A DNA stretch of 10,616 nucleotides, taken from NCBI GenBank assembly GCA_002751075.1, contig NAOQ01000070.1, positions 72,736 through 83,351 of the forward strand, in the 5' to 3' direction. How positions within the stretch are numbered: position 1 is the stretch's first letter; the number at the start of each line of letters is the position of its first letter. A program made the position numbers and the translations under genes. Shown piece after piece: positions 1 to 6,967 of this stretch. Below the pieces are notes generated by a model. The model was not told the origin of the DNA. It saw only the letters and a program-made list of their open reading frames with translations, and did not search any database. This DNA is from Ichthyophonus hoferi (taxonomy: Eukaryota > Opisthokonta > Ichthyosporea > Ichthyophonida > Ichthyophonidae).

Positions 1-248
1 ACACTAATCAAAGTTTTACACTTATTCCCATTGGCTTTCCGATACGCAAAAGACCATTCAGAATTTTATACATATAAGTATTAGTGTTTTATCATCATGT
101 GTATAAAATGAGTTTCCAAAAACCATGATAAAGTTATCGTTTTCAGTCATTAACATTTGTTAAAGCTTTTTCAGAAATTGTTTTATTTGTCTTATTGTTT
201 ATTTGTATTGCATTTTTGATTTTCAAGTGGTAAATTTTTTCCAACCAG
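1..248 (+). other. Probable intron (and possible exon end) of the left-edge gene
   Basis: This AT-rich stretch lies upstream of the terminal exon at 249. Frame 1 is open from base 1 to about 81 and could read as a short exon ending near 77 before a GT. Its phase (2) does not match the phase needed by the exon at 249 (1), so I do not accept it as the adjacent exon. Two possible acceptors precede the coding exon: CAAG ending at 227 and CCAG ending at 248, both in the same phase. The second is preceded by a run of T and C. Confidence 0.35.
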
Positions 249-568
249 ATGGTTTACTAGAAGGCCAACTAATCAAGCCTGGTATAGCAGAAACATTAGA
301 GGATATTTGTATAGTGTCCATCTATGATCACAGTGGTATATATTGTAGTTATTGCACACATTTCCAGTTGCAAGGTAAGAAGTTTGAAACATCTCTGAAC
401 TCTGAACAATTACGTGTATTGCAAGCACGACTTACAAGGGCTTTCGCCTGTCCTTTACCTAGTGATAGCTATCTAAATCAACTAACAGAAGATAGAAACA
501 TTGTGCGTCAAATACAACTTGATGCAAAAGATCAATTTTATTTTCAATATAAAGTTTATCAAAAGTAA
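249..568 (+). CDS. Terminal exon of an unrecognised protein (3' partial gene)
   Basis: From the acceptor CCAG at 245-248 the frame runs 106 codons (the first shared with the previous exon) to TAA at 566-568. The sequence is mixed and protein-like, not the low-complexity product expected of chance AT-rich frames. It starts DGLLEGQLIKPG, has a cysteine pair in YCSYC, then a predicted helix around LRVLQARLTRAF, and ends in a charged/aromatic tail finishing VYQK. An alternative acceptor at 226-227 would add seven residues (VVNFFQP). I do not recognise the family, and I see no membrane segment or catalytic motif. The poly(A) signal overlaps the stop, so the 3' UTR is probably very short. Further exons must lie to the left of the window. 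Confidence 0.65.
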
Positions 569-572
569 TAAA
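567..572 (+). terminator. AATAAA poly(A) signal overlapping the stop codon
   Basis: The stop TAA (566-568) is part of TAATAAA, so a canonical poly(A) hexamer begins inside the stop codon. Later AATAAA hexamers at 853-858 and 971-976 are alternatives. The minus-strand gene at the right of the window shows the same arrangement. Confidence 0.5.
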
Positions 573-917
573 TATGAGTCGTACAGTATGAGATATGACA
601 TCAATCAAGTATGTGAAAAGTGTGAAGTGAAATCTAAATTAATTACTTTCACTGTAACCAAAGACAGATGGTCAATAGGGTTAAAGGAAAAGAAGTCCAA
701 GCCAGGATTCTATTCAAGGATTGTGATCGTGGGAAATTCAATTAAAATATCACTATATTTACAATACCGTATAATATATTATAATAACCGTACTTGCAAA
801 TACGCAGGTCATTTAAATTTAACTCTTTATTGGTTTATTATTATGTCAATTAAATAAAAAATAATCTCGTAACGTTTGTATTCGAATATTAAATAATGTT
901 GGAGAGCATTTAGTTCA
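569..917. other. 3' flank of the first gene, no supported gene
   Basis: A frame open to 857 runs through here, but its product is rich in Lys, Ile, Tyr and Asn as expected from AT-rich DNA. It has no splice or domain support, and I treat it as non-coding. AATAAA occurs at 853-858 and could be a distal poly(A) signal for the gene ending at 568. Confidence 0.5.
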
Positions 918-1310
918 ATGAGAGATAGAGTGCTTACGTGTAACCAATTGTATTCAATTGGGTTAGGAGTAATAAATAGAGACAGGAGGGTTCCTGTAGC
1001 CTATATTCGTTTAGAAGAAGAGGGAATATCAAATTAAGGGGTGTTTTAATGAGTCCCCTTTGCATGCACGGAGTACAGATATTCTAAGACATATTTTTAT
1101 TATTGAGCAAGCCAGTAAGACTTTTTTTAGGCAGGATGTCTAAGCAATGAGTTACAAACTTATGATCCGAAACAGTTTATTCGTGGGACCTCTGCCATTG
1201 GCTGATTCAATTTTGAGCGAGCATCTAAGATTGGCATTTTATCAGTAGATGCACCAATTATTTTTCAAGACGAAAAAGAACCCAAATATGTTAAGATCTT
1301 CCGAAAATGA
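918..1310 (+). pseudogene. Weak coding-like stretch of unknown origin, possibly a decayed gene remnant
   Basis: This stretch is less AT-rich than its surroundings. It gives several short protein-like readings in different plus-strand frames: a 39-codon reading from the ATG at 918 that ends in EEEGISN, one with RHIFIIEQASKTFF near 1090-1140, and one starting ELQTYDPKQFIRG near 1149 and running to about 1307. None is long, the frames differ, and I recognise no family. It could be a decayed gene or transposon remnant, or chance. The minus-strand frame at 1242-1430 looks like a shadow. Confidence 0.15.
941..965. repeat. Short inverted repeat with CCAAT-like arms
   Basis: The left arm TAACCAATTG and right arm CAATTGGGTTA are complementary except for one extra base, with a 4-base loop (TATT). 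Each arm carries a CCAAT or CCCAAT core, so the hairpin is also a pair of opposed CCAAT-type sites. The function is unknown. Confidence 0.5.
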
Positions 1311-1737
1311 CAAAATGGTATCCTTAGGACGACAAGCACAGAGAAATAATACTCTTTGGAGCAAGAGTACGACAAATAAAATACAGCGCTTTGTATGAGA
1401 TTGAATGATATGTATCTTATTAGCCACCAATCAGTAGTGCTATGCTACCAGTGCTAGTGTTTTAACGTAATTTCACCATGAGGGGGATGGGATTCGTGAG
1501 CCGATCCTAGGGGTCTTATACGTTATGGTATTGAAAATAGCAAATGAAAACTTAACAATAACATACAAAATGTAATAATAAAATATTGTATTTTTGCAAG
1601 TATAACAATACCAATAGTTCTAGCAGTTAAATTATAGTGTTAGCCATATAATAATAATAAACTTGTTGCTGTCCTGTAGATTATGGGCTATACCGTACCA
1701 GTCTTTCTCTTTAGTATTATTATACACACAAACAAAC
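1311..1737 (+). promoter_or_regulatory. Upstream region of the NRBP-like gene
   Basis: There is no gene here. This is the only gap between the doubtful remnant and the start codon at 1738, so it should hold the promoter and 5' UTR. CCAAT-type sites occur at about 1427 (CACCAATCAG) and 1611. AT-rich TATA-like runs lie at about 1645-1655 (ATATAATAATA). No single element stands out as the core promoter, and the transcription start cannot be placed by eye. Confidence 0.3.
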
Positions 1738-1815
1738 ATGGATTCTGACTCAGACAGTGAACAAACCTCAGCGGAGATTGAATCTCATGTTCATTTCCAT
1801 AAGCTGGACAGGCAG
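1738..1815 (+). CDS. NRBP-like gene, exon 1 (residues 1-26)
   Basis: ATG at 1738 has a good context (A at -3, G at +4). The 26 codons begin MDSDSDSEQTSAE, an acidic serine-rich start like the acidic N-terminal stretch of NRBP1, and run to FHKLDRQ. The donor GTGAGT at 1816 is near consensus, phase 0. An extra upstream non-coding exon cannot be excluded. Confidence 0.8.
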
Positions 1816-4800
1816 GTGAGTTTATAATTGAGTATGATGGTAGTTTACGAGCCTATATATCTTATTATTACTTACTTACTTATTATTACTTGTACTTGTG
1901 TGTTCCAATGCACTTTTGCGCTAAAGATTGATTAAGATCGGTTAATTGATATATATTTTTTTAAAACTCAACTCTATTTATCTATTTTTACATTGTTTCC
2001 CTCCCTTGTGATTTTATATCAAAGGAAGATATTCTTGGCAACTATAGTTCCTTTTTTAATTTTTTTCTTCTGATTTATATATACTCCTATGTACACATAC
2101 CTTTACGAACATGATCTTTCTTGCAGCTCCACACACTTACACACTATTTGTAACTTTTCTTTGTTCACTATCATGTATTTTATTTCAATCTTTCTCTATT
2201 GCTCTCTCCCACTCTAACTCTACTCTCCCCCTTTTCTCTTCCTCAGTACCTCCAAGGTATGGCCAGTAGCAGCTATGATTCAGCTTGGTATGCGTATGAT
2301 GACACCACGGGCAGAGAGTGTATCTGGAACACCATCTCCTCCTCTAGATTCACAGAGGCCGCCTGGGCCAAGTTAGAGGGTAGATTAAGGATACTAACCC
2401 AAATGAAGCATAGTAATATATGTAGGTTTATGGACTACTGGGTAACCGAGGACCTCAACAGCGGCTCTGTGAATGTGAGAAAGCCTAGCTGTATTAATAA
2501 TTATATTTTAAATGTTTTAATTTATATTTAAAATAGAGGTTTCATTCGTATTTTAAATTTAATTTTTTTTCAATATTTAATACCCAATTATATAGCTGTT
2601 TTTTTTCCTTACCTCTTCCATTTTTTATTAGTCTATATTGTTCTACCCCTCTCTCCTCTTTATCACAATGTTCACTTGTATCAGGTTATGTTGCCATGAC
2701 AACAACAGGTGATAATTAAACAACCCATAATGAAGGGGAATAGATAGAGTATAAATACATAGGAATAAACAGTGCGGCCAATCAATGGAGATGTAATTTA
2801 TATGAACCAATGTGAAAGGGAATATAGCGGGTAAAGGGAAAGATGTATTGGTGGATATATATAGTAACCAGTAGAAATAAAGAGTGCGGTATATGAATCA
2901 ATCACTTACTTGTATAAGGGGGGGCTCCTGTTCCACAAGTTACAGATCTACTTTGTGTGAATATATATAGTAGCCAGTAGAAATAAAGAGTATAGTGTAT
3001 GAACCAATCACTTACCTGTATAGGGGGGGGGCTCCTGTTGGACCAGTCACAGATCCACTTTATGACGGAGGTGATGACGTCAGGTAATCTTAAAAGGTAT
3101 TTAGCCAAGAAGAATCAATTAGCTAAGATCAAAGTACAAATGAAAGTCTGCCAAAGATGGTGCCGTCAAATATTATCAGGTAAGTATATATGTTCATTAG
3201 TTTCTGCATGTATGTGTTAGTATGTATAACATTATCGTAGAGTAATAATATGATCGTGTATAGAATAGGTATGTATGTATGTATGTATATATATATATAT
3301 ATAGGTATTTATGTAGGTGGGTAGGGGGAGATAAATTTTAACAGGTATGGGTTTTAATTTAAATTAAATAAGATGCTTAGGTTTGAGTATGTTATATGAT
3401 GCTATTATGATGCCATAGTTACGTATATAGGACACAAAGAGCCAATCATAGGAAACCATATCATGCATTTGTATGTGTACGTATATATGATTATATATGT
3501 CATAGCACGTATGACATCATAATTGCATCATACACATAAACACAAAGAGGGAGTGACACTAGCGCTACACAGGCCAACGGCTGCTTGTTTGTATCATTTT
3601 AATATTTTAATGTTAAGGCGAGGTTGTATTAACTTTATTGATTTAAAACGGGATGGAGGGTCAATAGGAATGGATGAATAAAAGAGTGAAGGCCAATAGA
3701 TATGTGTATAGTGGAGTGAGAGAGAGAAAAAAGGAAAGAGAGAGATTGTATCAAGTAGTAGTTGTGAATTTGCACATAAAAACATTATGATTGATATATA
3801 CATATACTATCAGATACTATTATATACCATTATATACAAATTATAATAATTAGTATATCCATCCTTAAATTCAAACCTGTATTTATACTATCACCCTATG
3901 AAACACCTATAGGTTTATTTTATGTATATATATGCTCTGACGTCAGCATGACATCACAGCTCTTAACCATCTCCATAGCAACAACATCACCCATGGCAAC
4001 CTATGCTTGGACACTGTCTACATCCAACACAACGGATTGGTGAAGTTTCCTCTCCCTATATCGCGTTTATATTATCGTAATATTGCTATTAATATAACTT
4101 TACTATAATAACTATAGCGTATTATTATATTGCTATTACCGTGTTATTATTATTGCTTTTGCTACTATAACTTTAAAAAATACAAAATAGAATACGGGGC
4201 AATTAGACTGAAGTTATTCATGTGCACACGTACATTTATATATACATATACCTATACATATACATACACACATATAAATATACATATATTTACACATACA
4301 CATACATTTACATATACACATACACATACATATACCTATACATATACATATATGTAGGCCCCTATTCACCCATCAGGTAGTGTGTATATCATCTTATACT
4401 ATATATTTTAACCAATGGGGTCCCTAGGTTAAAATAGGTGACCTATGGCTAGGCGATCTTAAACAGCGTGGAAATAGCTACACCACAGATGAAGAAGGAT
4501 CCAACACTCATTGGGCACCAGGTAAATGAATAATTATAATTGGTGTATTATCAGAGATTAGGGTGAGGAGGGTAAAAGGGTAAACCGCTAACAAACTCCT
4601 ATATCGGAAGGACAATGTAAAAGGGAAAGTGTGATTGGGTGGATGGATAAGGCTCTGAGTGACCATTAAATGCTAATAATATAGACCAGTAGAAAGGCCT
4701 AGCCTATCCTCCTACCTCTATAATGTATACTAGCTGTATAGTATATAGTGTATAGAGTATATTGTATAGTGTATAGTATATAGTATATATCTTAACCTTA

Positions 4801-4897
4801 GGGGAGGGTAGAGCTGTATGATGAACCACCGGAGAAGGGAGAGGATTTGCCACCCAAAATTGACATATATGCCTTTGGCCTACTGTAAGTTATCTAT

Positions 4898-4928
<31 letters not shown>

Positions 4929-6958
4929 CGGCACACTGATGTGCCTTGGGGATATGAAAGAGAACAATGCGGCGGTTACTATAGCAACCATTGATGAGTG
5001 TTACATTTGTATAAGGGATATGTATGAAGCAGAGTATGGTTGCTATGGTTACATATCCACCTTGTGATCATGTTAGTGATGATAGTACAGGGATTTTGAT
5101 AATATCATTGGATTAGACCTTGCATTAACCACCCTTCTACATACCAATCAACCAATGTATGGTTGCTGCTCCCTCCTTCTCCCTTCCTCCCCTTCCTCCC
5201 CCTCCCTTCTCTTTCCCTCTATAGGGTCTTAGAGATGGTAACTGGAGAACGGCCATATAAGGAATGTGCCACCTTCTCTGAGGTCTATTCCAAGGTAGTT
5301 ATATATATATATATATATATACTAGGCGCTGGTCTCTCTATATATTATATACTCACTGTGCCCTGGTACACCTTTCCATGGATTGACAGTGGGGATAAGG
5401 CTGGATTGCCTGTCATATTAGGGTTATTGCACAGAGATATGATTGATTGGAGAGAGATGACAGTAGGGGTACCTGTACCCTAGTTATATTCGTATCCAAT
5501 AAGAACACAACATTACAACTTGGGTTAATTTTTTATTGGTTTAGCAAGTTACTGTATATAAAGTCCAATCCACTTACATTATTTATAACCTTATTAGGTA
5601 GTGCAGGGCATTAAGCCTGCCAGTTTAGAGAAGGTAGATAATGCGAACCTAAGAGATATGATTAGCCAATGCCTGAATCCCAAGGATACCCGACCTTCGG
5701 CTAAGGACCTATTAGGACATGGCTATTTGTTTGAGGTGGGTGGTTGAGGTTAGTTATTGGCTCTAGGTCATTTAGGTGTATGGCATATATATAACAACTG
5801 CGCATTCCATCTTTCTTTCCCTTTTACCATATTGGTATATATATATATGTATATACCCCCACAATAACTCCTCTCCCTCTTCCTCTCCCTACCTCTTCCT
5901 CTCCTAACTCTTTTCTTCTACAGGTTCCTCCCCTCAAGGTATTTGCTGCTCAATTTATATTGAAAAATGATTGGCTAGAAAGATGCCAATCAGATAGTAG
6001 ATTATCAGCAGAGGATCTGGACTTCCTAAATGTATGGCGTCGCTTTACCCCTCTAATATCTACTAATTATTCTATCTTTGTTCTTTCTTCACTTCATATA
6101 TATTTTACATAGTTTTATTCTCATATGCATTTACTTACTTCCTATGTCCAATCCCTACCCTTTCCTTTCCCTCTAATATTCACCTACTACCTCTTGCACT
6201 AACCTTCTTGCACGATTTAATTACCCTCATTACCGGTATAATAGCACGACTAAATATATATATATATTATCCAATCATACACAGGAGGTTGAATCAGGAT
6301 CATGGGGATCATTAGCTAATGTGCGTGGGATTGCTACCCCTGAACATAGACGAACTGCGGACAATGCCACCCTATACGTGTTTATAGAGGCCGTGAAGTC
6401 CCCCAACGGGGTGGTTACTGGTTGGGCCCTCTCGGTATGTTGCACTGCCTTCCATGGTTGTGATGTCCTTCAAGTTGTAATGTGTACGATTATAGAAGTT
6501 AATCATTGTTATAGGCCAGAAGAAAGACTATATATAGATAGATAGCAATGCAGTTTTATCGTTATAATGATATGATTGGATTAGGAACTAGTCTGGATTA
6601 ATTTAAATTACCAATGAGAATGCGCTACCTACTTACCTAGTCATAGGTTTTATGTCAGGTGATAACCAGATTGTATTGACCTATTCCATGTAAACATGAC
6701 AACACACCTCTGCAGTCACTCACCTACTGACCATTTACCAATTAGATTGTGATTCACCTGTGTGATGGCCTGCGGCGTATGGTGACATGCGACTATGATC
6801 CAATGGAAGATACCCCAGCCAGCATTGTGCATGAATTGATCTATGAGGGATTAATCTGTGAAAGTGATCGGATGCTGTGGACACGTGCGATAGAAGCTAA
6901 AATCAGGACGGCCGAGTTTAATGACGCTAGAGGACCAACCAATGGGGCAGTGCCCTAG
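1738..6958 (+). CDS. NRBP-family (WNK-related) pseudokinase, 11 exons, 452 residues
   Basis: Joining eleven exons by GT-AG introns gives one frame. Residues 1-26 are an acidic Ser/Asp-rich tail, about 27-296 a kinase-like fold, and about 360-440 a CCT-like domain as in NRBP and the WNK/OSR1 families. Catalytic features are lost: the glycine loop is SSSYDSAWY (33-41), no lysine sits at the WNK or the ordinary kinase position (CIWNTI, 51-56), and HRD is HGN (156-158), as in NRBP1/2. The fold is kept: APE (201-203), DIYAFG (220-225) and Arg282. Vertebrate NRBP1 is about 535 residues, so this is somewhat short. Known family roles are scaffolding rather than phosphorylation: ubiquitin-ligase adaptor work with Elongin B/C, and WNK-pathway control with TSC22D proteins. 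Their conservation here is inferred. The symbol denotes the single-copy relative of NRBP1 and NRBP2. Confidence 0.9.
1816..2246 (+). other. Intron 1
   Basis: This 431-base intron has GTGAGT at the 5' end and a pyrimidine-rich 3' end (about 2195-2244) before CAG. It is AT-rich, with ATTACTTACTT repeats near 1866-1885. I see no gene or clear regulatory structure. Confidence 0.8.
2247..2474 (+). CDS. NRBP-like gene, exon 2 (residues 27-102, N-lobe)
   Basis: After CCTCAG, 76 codons cover the start of the kinase-like N-lobe. YLQGMASSSYDSAWYAYD lines up with the glycine-loop strands of WNK/NRBP but has lost the glycines and the loop lysine. CIWNTISSS replaces the beta-3 strand VAWCELQ of WNKs and also lacks lysine. 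A helix-C-like segment (RFTEAAWAKLEGRLRIL) and MKHSNICRFMDYW follow, matching the HPNIVRFYDSW region of WNKs. Donor GTGAGA at 2475, phase 0. Confidence 0.88.
2475..3052 (+). other. Intron 2, with a duplicated 3' end
   Basis: This 578-base intron holds an X-box-like palindrome (2690-2703) and a 106-107 base tandem duplication (2851-3063) that covers its own acceptor and the first bases of exon 3. The upstream copy contains a decoy acceptor (TTACAG, ending at 2945). A fainter relative of the unit may begin near 2750 (shared GTGCGG at 2772 and 2884). Confidence 0.8.
2690..2703. promoter_or_regulatory. RFX X-box-like palindrome
   Basis: GTTGCCATGACAAC differs at one base from the palindrome GTTGCCATGGCAAC, an ideal X-box bound by RFX transcription factors. 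It lies inside intron 2. Binding is inferred from the motif alone. Confidence 0.4.
2851..3063 (+). repeat. Tandem duplication (two copies of about 106 bases) spanning the exon 3 acceptor
   Basis: Copy 1 is about 2851-2956 and copy 2 about 2957-3063. Shared landmarks include ATATATATAGTA, CCAGTAGAAATAAAGAG, ATCACTTAC, a run of seven to nine G before CTCCTGTT, and ACAGATC.ACTTT, at an offset of 106-107. The copies differ at scattered bases. Copy 2 ends in the real acceptor and the first codons of exon 3 (ATC CAC TTT); copy 1 carries the matching ATC TAC TTT GTG and then an in-frame TGA. Confidence 0.9.
3053..3179 (+). CDS. NRBP-like gene, exon 3 (residues 103-145, hinge and helix D/E)
   Basis: After CACAG the exon reads IHFMTEVMTSGNLKRYL, matching VIFITEYMSSGSLKQFL of NRBP1 and the VTELMTSGTLKTYL hinge region of WNK1. 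RWCRQILS follows, as in both families. The exon ends after one base of a codon (phase 1) at GTAAGT (3180). A perfect TGACGTCA lies within it at 3075-3082. Confidence 0.9.
3271..3302. repeat. ATGT / TA microsatellite
   Basis: Four ATGT units pass directly into an alternating TA run inside intron 3. Confidence 0.9.
3713..3747. repeat. GA-rich purine tract
   Basis: A strand-biased run of GA and AAAGG inside intron 3. No function is apparent. Confidence 0.6.
3960..4039 (+). CDS. NRBP-like gene, exon 4 (residues 145-171, catalytic-loop region)
   Basis: The exon completes Ala145 and reads ALNHLHSNNITHGNLCLDT, then VYIQHNGL. Human NRBP1 has LSYLHS, then IIHGNLTCDTIFIQHNGL, so the match is close. 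The catalytic Asp of HRD is Asn158, and the metal-binding Asn is Thr163. This is the strongest single piece of evidence for NRBP rather than an active WNK. Donor GTGAAG at 4040, phase 0. Confidence 0.93.
4040..4427 (+). other. Intron 4
   Basis: This 388-base intron is dominated by a TATACA/ACATAC microsatellite (4231-4357). A frame open across it encodes only a Thr/Tyr/His repeat and is not a gene. The acceptor is CCCTAG at 4422-4427. Confidence 0.85.
4231..4357. repeat. TATACA/ACATAC-type microsatellite
   Basis: About 125 bases of imperfect CATATA, CATACA and CACATA units inside intron 4. Confidence 0.9.
4428..4521 (+). CDS. NRBP-like gene, exon 5 (residues 172-203, DFG-equivalent region)
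   Basis: The exon reads VKIGDLWLGDLKQRG and ends in SNTHWAP. WNKs have VKIGDLGLATL here and human NRBP1 has IKIGSVAPDTI. The Asp of DFG/DLG is therefore kept (Asp176), but the Gly is Trp178. THWAP plus the Glu completed by exon 6 gives APE. The donor GTAAAT at 4522 is in phase 1. Confidence 0.88.
4522..4811 (+). other. Intron 5
   Basis: A 290-base intron with a TATA/GTATAG-type simple repeat near 4722-4790. The acceptor is TAG at 4809-4811. A nearer AG after CTTAG (4800) is rejected because it breaks phase, while this one restores APE. Confidence 0.8.
4722..4790. repeat. GTATAGTATATA-type simple repeat
   Basis: Imperfect TATAGTGTATAGTATAT units inside intron 5, close to the branch and acceptor region. 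Confidence 0.8.
4812..4884 (+). CDS. NRBP-like gene, exon 6 (residues 203-227)
   Basis: The exon completes Glu203, then reads LYDEPPEKGEDLPPKIDIYAFGL. DIYAFG is the helix F motif (DxxxxG), nearly identical to DVYAFG in WNKs and DIYSFG in NRBP1. The donor GTAAGT at 4885 is in phase 2. Confidence 0.9.
4899..4920. repeat. (CT)11 microsatellite
   Basis: Eleven CT units just after the exon 6 donor. Confidence 0.95.
4975..4988. promoter_or_regulatory. RFX X-box-like palindrome
   Basis: GTTACTATAGCAAC fits the X-box pattern of two opposed half-sites (GTTRC and GYAAC) about a short centre. It pairs with a second copy about 50 bases downstream. Confidence 0.35.
5039..5052. promoter_or_regulatory. 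RFX X-box-like palindrome
   Basis: GTTGCTATGGTTAC is close to the X-box. With its flank it is largely complementary to the copy at 4975-4988, so the two could also form a stem. Confidence 0.35.
5225..5294 (+). CDS. NRBP-like gene, exon 7 (residues 227-250)
   Basis: The exon completes Leu227 and reads VLEMVTGERPYKECATFSE, then VYSK. This resembles WNKs (CMLEMATSEYPYSECQNA and IYRRV) more than vertebrate NRBP1, which diverges strongly here. The donor GTAGTT at 5295 is in phase 0. Reading on into the intron would add about 60 unrelated codons and then stop. Confidence 0.88.
5295..5597 (+). other. Intron 7
   Basis: A 303-base intron that begins with a TA microsatellite (about 5300-5322). It stays open in frame with exon 7 until TAG at 5481-5483, so retention would truncate the protein. 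A small palindrome GGGTACCTGTACCC lies at 5467-5480. Confidence 0.8.
5300..5322. repeat. (TA)n microsatellite
   Basis: An alternating TA run immediately after the exon 7 donor. Confidence 0.95.
5598..5735 (+). CDS. NRBP-like gene, exon 8 (residues 251-296, C-lobe end)
   Basis: The exon reads VVQGIKPASLEKV, then LRDMISQCLNPKDTRPSAKD and LLGHGYLFE. GIKPASLEKV is strikingly like GVKPASFDKV of WNKs. Arg282 in the DTRPSAKDLL motif is the conserved subdomain XI arginine. The donor GTGGGT at 5736 is in phase 0. Confidence 0.92.
5924..6031 (+). CDS. NRBP-like gene, exon 9 (residues 297-332)
   Basis: After a long pyrimidine tract and TACAG the exon reads VPPLKVFAAQFIL. This matches VPSLKLLAAHCIV directly after the kinase fold of NRBP1 and is not a WNK feature. 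The rest (KNDWLERCQSDSRLSAED, then LDFLN) is a linker. The preceding intron (5736-5923, 188 bases) is the shortest of the gene. Donor GTATGG at 6032, phase 0. Confidence 0.88.
6285..6434 (+). CDS. NRBP-like gene, exon 10 (residues 333-382)
   Basis: After ACACAG the exon encodes a Ser/Gly/Thr-rich linker (EVESGSWGSLANV), then TLYVFIEAVKSPNGVVTGWA, which looks like the first strands of the CCT-like domain (NRBP1 has [20 protein letters not shown] here). The preceding intron is 6032-6284. Donor GTATGT at 6435, phase 0. Confidence 0.85.
6435..6745 (+). other. Intron 10
   Basis: This 311-base intron has CCAAT-type sites, including ACCAATGAGAA near 6610, an 11-mer that recurs near 7069. It ends CCAATTAG. 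No other structure was noticed. Confidence 0.8.
6746..6958 (+). CDS. NRBP-like gene, exon 11 (residues 383-452 and stop)
   Basis: The exon begins IVIHLCDGLRRMVTCDYDPM, then EDTPASIVHELIYEGLI and CESD. NRBP1 has [28 protein letters not shown]. The D-x-P-x-x-(IV)-x-x-E(LI)-(x)4-G-(LF)-I-x-E-x-D pattern is typical of CCT/PF2-like domains, which in WNK/OSR1/SPAK bind short RFxV-type peptides. The stop TAG is at 6956-6958. No AATAAA follows closely: the first ATTAAA and AATAAA I see are at 7809-7814 and 7825-7830. Confidence 0.9.
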   Translation: MVIHLCDGLRRMVTCDYDPMEDTPASIVHELIYEGLICESDRMLWTRAIEAKIRTAEFNDARGPTNGAVP

Positions 6959-6967
6959 CCTGACTCC

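Larger units (their letters stand above)
3180..3959 (+). other. Intron 3
   Basis: The longest intron (780 bases). It contains an ATGT/TA microsatellite (3271-3302), a GA-rich tract (about 3713-3747) and a perfect TGACGTCA (3938-3945) only 13 bases before the acceptor AG at 3958-3959. A minus-strand frame at 3594-3803 is low complexity and unsupported. The 3' end (GACATCACAG) is pyrimidine-poor for an acceptor, but the join is fixed by the protein match. Confidence 0.8.
4885..5224 (+). other. Intron 6
   Basis: This 340-base intron has a (CT)11 run (4899-4920), two X-box-like palindromes facing each other (4975-4988 and 5039-5052), and a long pyrimidine tract (about 5168-5221) before the acceptor TATAG. 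Confidence 0.85.

Noticed and set aside
1-77. Open frame at the left edge as the exon before 249
   Set aside because: Its only usable donor (GT at 78) is in phase 2, but the exon at 249 needs phase 1.
1242-1430. Minus-strand open frame
   Set aside because: Low-complexity hydrophobic product, no splice or domain support, and it overlaps the doubtful plus-strand stretch.
2946-2957. Exon 3 using the upstream acceptor at 2945
   Set aside because: It reads four codons like exon 3 and then a stop. It is the decoy copy of the duplication.
3594-3803. Minus-strand open frame
   Set aside because: Lies in intron 3 over a GA-rich tract, giving a Ser/Phe/Leu run with no family look.
4130-4357. Open frame with a Tyr/Thr/His repeat product
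   Set aside because: It is the translation of a TATACA/ACATAC microsatellite inside intron 4.
4801-4811. Exon 6 starting right after CTTAG at 4800
   Set aside because: It breaks phase with exon 5. The TAG at 4809-4811 restores the APE motif.
5295-5483. Exon 7 extended in frame into intron 7
   Set aside because: The protein match resumes exactly at 5598 (VVQGIKPAS), and the extension is a TA-repeat product with no similarity. At most it is a retained-intron form.
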